A stretch of 64,000 nt of DNA, from assembly GCA_963785585.1 (NCBI GenBank), contig CAWAVW010000004.1, positions 2,604,001 through 2,668,000 on the forward strand, in the 5' to 3' direction. Made by a program: the position numbers and the translations under genes. The notes below the pieces were generated by a model. That model was not told the origin of the DNA. It worked only from the letters and a program-made list of their open reading frames with translations, and did no database searches. Of the stretch, positions 34,277-41,210 are shown one piece after another (the first letter of the stretch is position 1; the number at the start of each line of letters is the position of its first letter). This DNA is from Palsa-295 sp963785585 (lineage in GTDB: Bacteria > Acidobacteriota > Terriglobia > Acidiferrales > UBA7541).

Positions 34277-34618
34277 GTGAAAACGATCGAGATCGACGAA
34301 TATGTAACGGACACGCTGATGCGGGACCTGCTGGGGCACGACCGTCGCCCGGTGAGCTTTCTCGTGTATGTGTGGCTGACGGCCGAGCAGCAACGGCGGG
34401 GCACGTCGGTGCAAATCAGCTATCAGGAGTTGGCGGAATCCATCGGGGTATCGAAAAGCGCCGCGCAATCCGCGGTGGGTTGGCTGATACGTCGGAAATT
34501 ACTTTCGGCGATCAAGACAAGTGTGACCTCGACGCCGTTGTACGTAGTTTTGACTCCGTGGAGCCGCGAACCACGAAAAGCGAAGCGCGAACGATTAACC
34601 CTTGCAGGCAGCCATTGA
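34277..34618 (+). CDS. Winged helix-turn-helix protein
   Basis: A 113-residue protein. Residues about 45-85 form a winged HTH: ISYQELAESIGVSKSAAQSA followed by VGWLIRRKLLSA, as in GntR- or replication-protein-type wings. GTG 34277 is chosen because an earlier start would run through the palindrome and antisense to the VOC gene. No ribosome site precedes it, in keeping with a leaderless mRNA. The C-terminal tail is basic (EPRKAKRERL). Its position suggests a repressor of itself and of the divergent VOC gene, but no effector domain is seen. Confidence 0.75.
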   Translation: MKTIEIDEYVTDTLMRDLLGHDRRPVSFLVYVWLTAEQQRRGTSVQISYQELAESIGVSKSAAQSAVGWLIRRKLLSAIKTSVTSTPLYVVLTPWSREPRKAKRERLTLAGSH

Positions 34619-34628
34619 CGAGAAACGA

Positions 34629-35807
34629 CTAAGGGTGCACGCCCGCGATGCTATCGGGAATGGCTGCCGGCCCGGGGTTTCGGTCCGAGGCATCGGGCCG
34701 CAACCGTGAAAACCGCGTTTTTAGGGCCAGGAATGGCGATTCGTAGAACCGAAAACTGAGGTAGGCCAGTCCGGTTGCGAGCGCAAGAGCTGCGGCGAAT
34801 ACGACGGGCGGGTACGCGAAGCCAACCAGCTTGCAGACGTACAGCATGGCGTGAATGGAAAACGAATTCATCAGATACATTCCATAGCTGAGCGTGCCGA
34901 TAAAAACCATGGGTCGAAGGCGCAGAAGCGACGCGAGACCGTTCTCTTCGCGGACGACGCAAGCGCCCACAAGTCCACACGTAAATATCCACGCAGTCGT
35001 CAACCATGCGCGCTGCGGCCACAACGCGACGCACATGCCGGCGAGCATCACCGGCGCCGACCACCGCTGGCCCAGAATGCGGTAGAGGAAGTCGAAGCCT
35101 CTCCTGGAATGCAGCACCTCGGCCAGCAGCACCCCAAAGCAGATCGGCGGCATGATGCTGGTCACGATGCGCGTACGCAGCCAACCCGGCGGAAACAGCT
35201 GCGCGGTCAATCCGTGATTCGTCGCGAAAACCAGGCCGATGATCCCCACAACCACTACCACGGGCCAAATGCCTCGCAGGATCTTCTGTACGAACGGCCA
35301 GAAAAAATAAAATTGCTCCTCGGATGCGAGCGTCCACGCCAGATTAAACATGCCGCCCGGATAATTGGGTGACACGAACCAGGTGTATGTGAATGTTGCG
35401 AATGCCGGGAGATAGTGCAGAAAACTGTGCGCACGGACGGTGCCCTTTTCAAAATAGAGCGCGTTCACGAGATACAACCCAAGCACAGCGTAATACAGCG
35501 GCCAGATGCGCAGCGCACGACGGATGTAAAAATCGCGCAGCGAGATCGTGCCGAAGCGGTCGCGCTCGCGCAGCAAAAGCGTGGTGATCAGGAAGCCGCT
35601 TACGGTGAAAAAGATGTGGACGCCGTACCCTCCCTGCCGCAGCACGGGCCATCGGAGCAATCTCGGGTAATTCGGGCCATCGGCCCAGGTGTGATACCAG
35701 ATCACACCGATGATGCTGATGGCGCGAAGACCGTCCAGCGATCCGAAAAATCGCGTGTTCCGAAATTTTTCGAAATTCGAGTCCATTTGTGAGGACTGAT
35801 TATGCAT
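34629..35807 (-). CDS. Acyltransferase 3 family membrane protein
   Basis: A roughly 392-residue inner-membrane O-acyltransferase of the acyltransferase 3 (OafA/NodX-like) family. The motif SLDGLRAISIIGVIWYHTW near the N terminus contains the conserved Arg and the catalytic-type His, and RRALRIWPLYY follows in the second helix region; about ten hydrophobic helices follow. Such enzymes acetylate or otherwise acylate sugars of polysaccharides, lipopolysaccharide or glycolipids. The start is uncertain: ATG 35807 or ATG 35786, both without a good ribosome site. It converges with the HTH gene, 10 bp away. No glycan cluster is adjacent. Confidence 0.9.
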   Translation of the reverse strand: MHNQSSQMDSNFEKFRNTRFFGSLDGLRAISIIGVIWYHTWADGPNYPRLLRWPVLRQGGYGVHIFFTVSGFLITTLLLRERDRFGTISLRDFYIRRALRIWPLYYAVLGLYLVNALYFEKGTVRAHSFLHYLPAFATFTYTWFVSPNYPGGMFNLAWTLASEEQFYFFWPFVQKILRGIWPVVVVVGIIGLVFATNHGLTAQLFPPGWLRTRIVTSIMPPICFGVLLAEVLHSRRGFDFLYRILGQRWSAPVMLAGMCVALWPQRAWLTTAWIFTCGLVGACVVREENGLASLLRLRPMVFIGTLSYGMYLMNSFSIHAMLYVCKLVGFAYPPVVFAAALALATGLAYLSFRFYESPFLALKTRFSRLRPDASDRNPGPAAIPDSIAGVHP

Positions 35808-35956
35808 CAGCAGACATCGTCCGTCACACGGAGAGGGAGCAATACCAGGAAAGGTTTTCTGAAAGCCGGGACGAACGCATGCGGGCTGCAAGAATCCCGA
35901 CTTTGTGGATGCGGGGCGGCTCGACCATTGAAAACTTCACCAATCGAGCGATCGCT

Positions 35957-37768
35957 TTACGGGACGGTTACTGTGACAGACGCGGTCGTGCGGCCAAATT
36001 CGTTCGTGGCATTGAGCGTGTAGGTCGTCGTTTGCGATGGAGTGACGGTAATCGAAGTGCCGCGAATCGCCCCGACCTGCGGCGTGACGATCAAGTACGA
36101 TGCGCCGGAAACGTTCCAATTCAGGGTAACTTGCGTTCCCGCAGAGACGGACGTTTCACTGGCGGTGAAGCTTGCGATATCTGGCAACGAGCCGGTTGGC
36201 AGATTCGATTGTGTGTAGACCGTGCCCATCTGCACGACCTCGAAGTCTGACGCCGTTACTTGATCCAGGTTGTGAAGATCGTCGTTGTCCCAGCGGTCGT
36301 CGGGCGCGCCACTGATGTACATGTTCGAGCCGTTGTCGGCCATGATCACGCCGTATTGCTTCATGGCGGTCAGGATCACCTGGTTCGCCGTCGAGAAAGA
36401 TGAAATATCGAAACTGGATTTCAGGCGCATCCGCATTCCCATCGGCGCGGCGTTCGCGTTCGTCGAGTTGGCTGCCCAATGAGATGCGGGCGCTACAAAC
36501 GCCGCCCGGCTGTTTTGCAACGTCACGCGAATGGCATGCTTGATCTGACCGCTGGCGACTTCGTCGTAGCGCACCAGCCCGGCGAAAATGGAAAGTCCGG
36601 CGGCATCCGCAGAGGTCCAGGTGAGCGGACGCGTTTCGTCGGCCTGCAAGTCCCAAACGGCCGCCGAGTCAGCGCTCCAACTGCCATTCGATTGCGGGTA
36701 GGAGTTATCCATCTCGTAGAGCCAGCAAGTGTTGTTGTCGATGACGAGGACGTGACGATCGCCCGAGCCAGGATTCGGATACCCTTCGATCGGAGCACTC
36801 GCGGGAATCGGCATGGGCCCGGGGTCGCTTTCGTCGCCATACGCGGTGAACTGGATCGGGACGAGCGATTGTGAAGAGTTGACCACGATATACGGAATGC
36901 CGATCGACGAGCCGTCGTATTCACCGGAGCCAAAGTCAGGATGAATGGGATCGCTGCCGCCGATGAAATTAATGATGGCTGCCGAGTTCGGATCGACCGG
37001 TGACGCTGCGATGTTGGTATTCCAGGCATTGTCGGCTGGAAATGGCAGAAAACCGTTAAGGCTGGCGCCCTGCCCCGTGCCAATCCCACTGCACGCACTT
37101 GGAGGAGGATTCCCCCCGCCTCCCCCACCGCCTCCCGAGTTCGCATCGACAGTTACGTTTATCGATCCGGAGGTGCTGCTTCCGGGATTCGGATTGCTGA
37201 CGCTTACGGCAAATGTTCCAGCCGTGGTCTGCGAACCAGTCGCGGTGAGTTGGGTTGCGGAAACGAATTTCGTTTCGAGCGCCATTCCGCCTAATAGAAC
37301 TTGAGAGCCGCTTACAAAATCAGCGCCGTTGACCGTAAGCGCGAACGTTCCGACGGTGAATGATGACGGCGAGACGCTACCGAGCGATGGTGTCGGATTC
37401 CACAGTGTTACGTCGCTCGTGGCAGTCGCGGACGAATCTGCGGCGGCAACCGCCTGAATCGAAATTGTGTTTGGATTCGGCAAGGACGTTGGCGCCGAGT
37501 ACTGACCTGAGGAACTGATCGAACCGACCGTGGCGTTTCCGCCTGCGGCCCCGTTCACCGACCAGGTGACGGTTTGGTTTGAGGAGTTCATGACATTCGC
37601 GGTGAAATTTTGCGCCGCTCCGACCCGAACATTCGCCGCCGTGGGACTGACGGAAACAGTGACCGGGTTTGTGGGAGGCGTCTTGGTCTGGGTTCTGGTG
37701 CTGGCACACGCGATCTGGAACAGGAGCATTAAAACCAACAGGGGCGTGACGATGCGTCGCACGATCAT
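35957..37768 (-). CDS. Exported Ig-like/IPT multidomain protein of unknown function
   Basis: A 603-residue secreted protein. The signal region ends near LFQIACAST, a weak lipobox, so it may be a lipoprotein. Residues about 35-120 look like a bacterial Ig-like domain (PVTVSVSPTAANVRVGA), followed by an IPT/TIG-like domain (PSLGSVSPSSFTVG), a Gly-rich linker, and a central domain of about 280 residues starting near FPADNAWNTNIAAS, containing HWAANS, MGMRMRLKSSFD and MKQYGVIMADNG. A last Ig-like module closes the protein (SFTASETSVSAGTQVTLNW). The central domain is one I have seen only as an unassigned type in acidobacterial and actinobacterial exoproteins. ATG 37768 follows CGGAGA. Confidence 0.78.
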   Translation of the reverse strand: MIVRRIVTPLLVLMLLFQIACASTRTQTKTPPTNPVTVSVSPTAANVRVGAAQNFTANVMNSSNQTVTWSVNGAAGGNATVGSISSSGQYSAPTSLPNPNTISIQAVAAADSSATATSDVTLWNPTPSLGSVSPSSFTVGTFALTVNGADFVSGSQVLLGGMALETKFVSATQLTATGSQTTAGTFAVSVSNPNPGSSTSGSINVTVDANSGGGGGGGGNPPPSACSGIGTGQGASLNGFLPFPADNAWNTNIAASPVDPNSAAIINFIGGSDPIHPDFGSGEYDGSSIGIPYIVVNSSQSLVPIQFTAYGDESDPGPMPIPASAPIEGYPNPGSGDRHVLVIDNNTCWLYEMDNSYPQSNGSWSADSAAVWDLQADETRPLTWTSADAAGLSIFAGLVRYDEVASGQIKHAIRVTLQNSRAAFVAPASHWAANSTNANAAPMGMRMRLKSSFDISSFSTANQVILTAMKQYGVIMADNGSNMYISGAPDDRWDNDDLHNLDQVTASDFEVVQMGTVYTQSNLPTGSLPDIASFTASETSVSAGTQVTLNWNVSGASYLIVTPQVGAIRGTSITVTPSQTTTYTLNATNEFGRTTASVTVTVP

Positions 37769-37886
37769 TCTCCGGTCGGGCAGAATCGGGGCGAATCTGG
37801 CGTAAATAGAATGACTTGCGCCGGCGGGGCGTACAACTGGACAGAGGTACAAGTTAGGGTCAGTGGCAGATCGTGTCAGAAAATGA

Positions 37887-37919
37887 CGGGAGGCGCAAAC
37901 GCTCCCGATAAACGGGAGC
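37887..37919. other. Two mutually exclusive stem-loops upstream of the Ig-like gene
   Basis: GCTCCCG (37901-37907) can pair with CGGGAGC (37913-37919) across a 5-base loop. CTCCCG (37902-37907) can instead pair with CGGGAG (37887-37892). On the minus strand this lies 75 bp after the fecR-like gene and about 120 bp before the Ig-like gene. No T-run follows, so it is not a plain terminator. Confidence 0.5.
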
Positions 37920-37993
37920 AAATCGCCGCAATCGCTTCGTGAGAGGGGCGTAAGCGACGATTCCTTTGTTGGCAGGTGGAGAACTGATTTTGC

Positions 37994-38863
37994 CTATGGG
38001 CGCTGACCCGGCAGTCTGCCGGTCGCACCATTCGTGATGGATTTGCAGCTTGCGGTCGGGTTGGCTTGCGCGGTCGGCGCTCCCGTCGTCGGAGGCGCCG
38101 AGCAGGTTTGCGTCTTGTTCACCGCGCGCACCACAACGGTCGCTACGACCGCTGCCGCAGCCGCCCCGACGCCCACTGCCGTGGCCGTTCCAACGCTGAT
38201 TCCGGCTCCCGCAGCTCCGGCGCTGCCCGTCGCGCTGGTTGAATTCAAAGCTGCGGTCATATTCACAGGGGTCGTGGGAGAGGGCTGAGACGGCGTTGAA
38301 TTATTGTGTACGTTCGATTCTTGGCCGCCATGCAGCGTGACGCAATTCCCGCCAAGATCGCATGCCTGGCAAGTCCCTTCTTCGCAGATCACATTCATAT
38401 TTCCCAGCTGATCGAACGTGACGATCATCACCGTGCCGACCACGCCCGCGACGCCCACCGGAGTGCGTACCCGAAAGTGGGCGTCCGGCTTCACCAGCTT
38501 CGCAGCCTGCGCGCGGACGCGGCCATAGTTCAAATCGAGGTCGGTTTGCTGTCCGGTGGCGTCATGCTTGGCAATCGTGAGGTTGGAGTCCGAGCCGACG
38601 CTGAGGATCGAACCGTCGGTCAAGCTTACGCGCGCGCGGGCCAAATGGCCGGTATTGATCGTGTCGCCCCAAAAGACTTGCTGATTGGTGGAAGCTGCCA
38701 CTTGCTGCGGTCCGCGGACGACGTTCACAACCGGCAGCACGGCCGTGATCTTGCCGGCTGCCTGACTGGCCTGAGCCGCTTGTGCGGCGAGGTCCATCGG
38801 CATCGCGAGAAAAACGCAGATAGTTAACGCAACCGCCGAGATAAAAGGATGACGCGCGTTCAT
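37994..38863 (-). CDS. Exported FecR-domain protein
   Basis: A 289-residue exported protein with a signal peptide (to about residue 30, MPMDLAAQ) and a FecR domain (residues about 55-160: VFWGDTINTGHLARARVSL, GSILSVGSDSNLTI). Within it a Cys cluster, CEEGTCQACDLGGNC, has four Cys in 15 residues, unusual for FecR. A long Ala/Gly/Val stretch (about 215-245) could be a second membrane or beta segment. FecR domains usually couple outer-membrane receptors to ECF sigma factors, but no sigma factor or TonB receptor is nearby. ATG 38863 is set by GGGGGAGGAG. It may instead be one of the stand-alone FecR proteins of the cell envelope. Confidence 0.85.
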   Translation of the reverse strand: MNARHPFISAVALTICVFLAMPMDLAAQAAQASQAAGKITAVLPVVNVVRGPQQVAASTNQQVFWGDTINTGHLARARVSLTDGSILSVGSDSNLTIAKHDATGQQTDLDLNYGRVRAQAAKLVKPDAHFRVRTPVGVAGVVGTVMIVTFDQLGNMNVICEEGTCQACDLGGNCVTLHGGQESNVHNNSTPSQPSPTTPVNMTAALNSTSATGSAGAAGAGISVGTATAVGVGAAAAAVVATVVVRAVNKTQTCSAPPTTGAPTAQANPTASCKSITNGATGRLPGQRP

Positions 38864-39104
38864 ACGATCAACTCCTCCCCCGAACTTTCCCGATGGTGCC
38901 GCGCACAAGCGGCCAGAGAATCCCGAAAGCACGAAAATCCGATGGGAAATGAATGACTGCGGGGCTGGGCAGAAATTAACACAAGTCCCGACTCCCGCCT
39001 AGCAGAAACGACCGCGGCGACGTCCCACCGAATGACGCTTTTCGGCCAACGTACCCGAACCCTGCCATGGTATCGATGTCGCCGCGGTTCCCGCAGAAAA
39101 ACAA

Positions 39105-39551
39105 CTAACTCCGTTGACGCATGCGAACCTGGACATCGCGCGCAGCCTGTGCCGAACCGGGAGCCCGCTTTTCGCGCCATGCTTCCATCTTGGCACAATG
39201 CTTTTCGAGATTCTCAAATACGTGTGGATTCTTGAACATTTCACGCCACGTCGGGATGAGCGGTTTCAGGCGTTCCCAGACCACGGCCTGCTCGCCGGTA
39301 TTCTCGAAAAAGAAATCTTCGTCGATCAGCCCCCGGTTGACGATGCCGGCAACCATGTCCCAGTAGCTCCAAACCATCCTCATGTAGTCGTTCTCGTCGC
39401 TGCCCGACGGAGCGGTTTTCATCATCTCTTCGAGCGATGTGGGATGGAAATGAGCCATAAACCAAGCTCGCGCTTCCCGCAGACGTGGCTCCCGGCGCAT
39501 ATCGTAAAGGCGCAACAGCAAGTTGACTTGTTCGTGCGTAACTTCACCCAT
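39105..39551 (-). CDS. Hypothetical helical protein in operon with MscS-like channel
   Basis: A 148-residue, largely helical, hydrophilic protein that resembles the uncharacterised DUF4760-type proteins (LLRLYDMRREPRLREARAWF, MRMVWSYWDMVAGIVNRG, FENLEKHCAKMEAWREKR). No signal peptide or membrane helix is seen. AGGAGGAACGA precedes the ATG, an excellent ribosome site. It begins 25 bp after the MscS-like gene on the same strand, so the two are probably co-transcribed and may act together, though the partnership could be chance. Confidence 0.75.
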   Translation of the reverse strand: MGEVTHEQVNLLLRLYDMRREPRLREARAWFMAHFHPTSLEEMMKTAPSGSDENDYMRMVWSYWDMVAGIVNRGLIDEDFFFENTGEQAVVWERLKPLIPTWREMFKNPHVFENLEKHCAKMEAWREKRAPGSAQAARDVQVRMRQRS

Positions 39552-39576
39552 TCGTTCCTCCTGACCGCGGTCTGTC

Positions 39577-40434
39577 TTATTGTGTTTGGGGCGCCCTTAC
39601 TTCCCCTTGCAGGGAAATCTTATGGGTGTGGCTCAGCGCGATGCGCGCATCTTCAAAGGCCATCTTGATGCGGCGGCGCAGCTCGCGCGCGACTTCTTCC
39701 TTGCGGTTCAAAACTGTGCGGACTTGCAGCCGGATGATCGTGCCGTCGAGGGCGAGCGACTCGATGCCGAGGACGCGTGGGCCGTCCACCAACGCGGCCG
39801 ACCAATCGGTGTCGTGGCGGAAATCGCCGCAGACTTTTTCGAGCAGAGTCAGCGCGCGGCCGGCGTTTTCGTCCGAGGAAATGGTTACGTCCACAAAAAT
39901 CTGAGACCAGTCGCGGCTCAGGTTTGCAACCTGGCCGACCAGCGAATTAGGAATCGTGACGATCGCTCCGGCGGGGTTCCGAAGCACGGTGCGCCGCAGC
40001 GTCAAATGCTCCACGCGACCGGTTTCGCCGTTCACCTGAATTAGATCGCCGATGACATATTGGTCTTCAAACACGATGAAGAAACCGTTGATCAGGTCTT
40101 TCAGTAGGCTTTGCGCGCCAAAACCGATCGCAACGCTCGCCAGTCCGGCTGTGGCGATTGCCGGAGCGACATCAAAATCGAATACGCGCAGCACCATCAA
40201 TACCGCGACCACGATGATGACGGTCGCGAAGATGCTGTAGAGAAGGCCGCCCATGGTTCGCGTTTGCTGCTCGCGCATTTGGGAGGCGCGCGTGGGAGTC
40301 TTCGCGCTCTGCACCAGACGGTTCGTAAGCGTCTTCAGCAGGCGCAGAAGAAACATCGCCAGCAGCACAATCACCAGCAGCCGCACGCCGACCTTGCCGA
40401 TAATTTGGAGCCACTGTGAGAAGGATTCAGTCAT
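39577..40434 (-). CDS. MscS-family mechanosensitive channel
   Basis: A 285-residue small-conductance mechanosensitive channel that releases solutes when the membrane is stretched. Three membrane helices are expected; the third carries the Gly/Ala-rich pore pattern ASVAIGFGAQSLLKDLINGF, followed by the MscS beta domain VIGDLIQVNGETGRVEHLTL and PNSLVGQVANLSRDW. The length and motif match the MscS core rather than the long MscK type. It is the first gene of a two-gene unit with a helical hypothetical protein and is divergent from a small exported protein gene. Confidence 0.93.
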   Translation of the reverse strand: MTESFSQWLQIIGKVGVRLLVIVLLAMFLLRLLKTLTNRLVQSAKTPTRASQMREQQTRTMGGLLYSIFATVIIVVAVLMVLRVFDFDVAPAIATAGLASVAIGFGAQSLLKDLINGFFIVFEDQYVIGDLIQVNGETGRVEHLTLRRTVLRNPAGAIVTIPNSLVGQVANLSRDWSQIFVDVTISSDENAGRALTLLEKVCGDFRHDTDWSAALVDGPRVLGIESLALDGTIIRLQVRTVLNRKEEVARELRRRIKMAFEDARIALSHTHKISLQGEVRAPQTQ

Positions 40435-40525
40435 AAGATAGGCGGAGCGGGATTATAGCACTCGCGCGGGACGGAATTTGTAGATTGCCGCCGGTCCGCC
40501 GCGATTCGTAAATGGGAGTTCGGCG

Positions 40526-40906
40526 ATGCCAAACCTTTCTAAGCGCGATTTCATTCTCCGAATTTCGATTTGGGCGGCAGCGATTTCGGGAACAGTTTGG
40601 GCAACTCGAGACGTGGCTTTTGGCCAAGGGCAAAAGAGCCAGCCCACGCCGACCATTCCGCCTCAGAATCCGGCTGACACCGTCCCTGAGAGTCCGGCGA
40701 TTGGCCTCGATCCCAAGGAAATGCTCAAGCATCATCAACAACAGATTCACGACGACGTGGAAAAGTTATACGAACTCGCAGCCGAGCTGAAGGCAGAAGT
40801 CGAAAAGACGCAAACCGAACATGTGCTTTCCTTGCCGATGATTCAGAAAGCCGAGCAGATCGAAAAGCTTGCGAAACAGGTGAAGGGCCTCGCGCGAGAA
40901 TCTTGA
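40526..40906 (+). CDS. Small exported coiled-coil protein with Tat-like signal
   Basis: A 126-residue protein. The N terminus, LSKRDFILRISIWAAA, resembles a twin-arginine signal with the KR variant (S-K-R-D-F-I-L), then a hydrophobic helix ending near ATRDVAFGQ. A Pro-rich linker leads to a charged helical region (DPKEMLKHHQQQIHDDVEKL, KAEVEKTQTEHVL) that should form a coiled coil. I do not recognise the family. The KR pair and the small size make Tat export plausible but Sec export is also possible. Convergence or operon partners are not evident; tRNA-Arg lies 74 bp downstream. Confidence 0.75.
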   Translation: MPNLSKRDFILRISIWAAAISGTVWATRDVAFGQGQKSQPTPTIPPQNPADTVPESPAIGLDPKEMLKHHQQQIHDDVEKLYELAAELKAEVEKTQTEHVLSLPMIQKAEQIEKLAKQVKGLARES

Positions 40907-40979
40907 ACTCTGAGCTTCGAGAGGGCGACGATCGACGCCGGCTCCGATTTCCACACGCTGTGTTAAACTGTCCGTCCGC

Positions 40980-41056
40980 GGGCCTGTAGCGCAGCTGGAT
41001 AGCGCGTTTGGTTCCGAACCAAAAGGTCGGGGGTTCGACTCCCTCCAGGCCCGCCA
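40980..41056 (+). tRNA. tRNA-Arg (CCG)
   Basis: Acceptor stem GGGCCTG (40980-40986) pairs with CAGGCCC (41046-41052); discriminator G and encoded CCA (41054-41056). Anticodon stem TTTGG/CCAAA with loop TTCCGAA gives anticodon CCG, reading the CGG Arg codon. T loop GTTCGACT is intact. A TAAACT hexamer at 40964-40969 may be its -10 element. Confidence 0.97.
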
Positions 41057-41129
41057 TTTTCCGCTTCCGTATTCACCCATTTACGACCGATCGATTCCGC
41101 TATGTTGTCGCCCTTCGATTCTTCTTCGC

Positions 41130-41158
41130 TTGACAGTCTTGCGCGCCGGGACCAAGAT
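41130..41158 (+). promoter_or_regulatory. Possible promoter of the GH9 gene
   Basis: A perfect TTGACA at 41130-41135 and CAAGAT at 41153-41158 with a 17 bp spacer. The -10 matches consensus at only three of six positions, so the call rests mainly on the -35 box and spacing. Confidence 0.35.
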
Positions 41159-41210
41159 GCAGCCGCCCATTAAAGATTTAATGAAACTCAGTAAAACCCC
41201 GGGGGAACCT

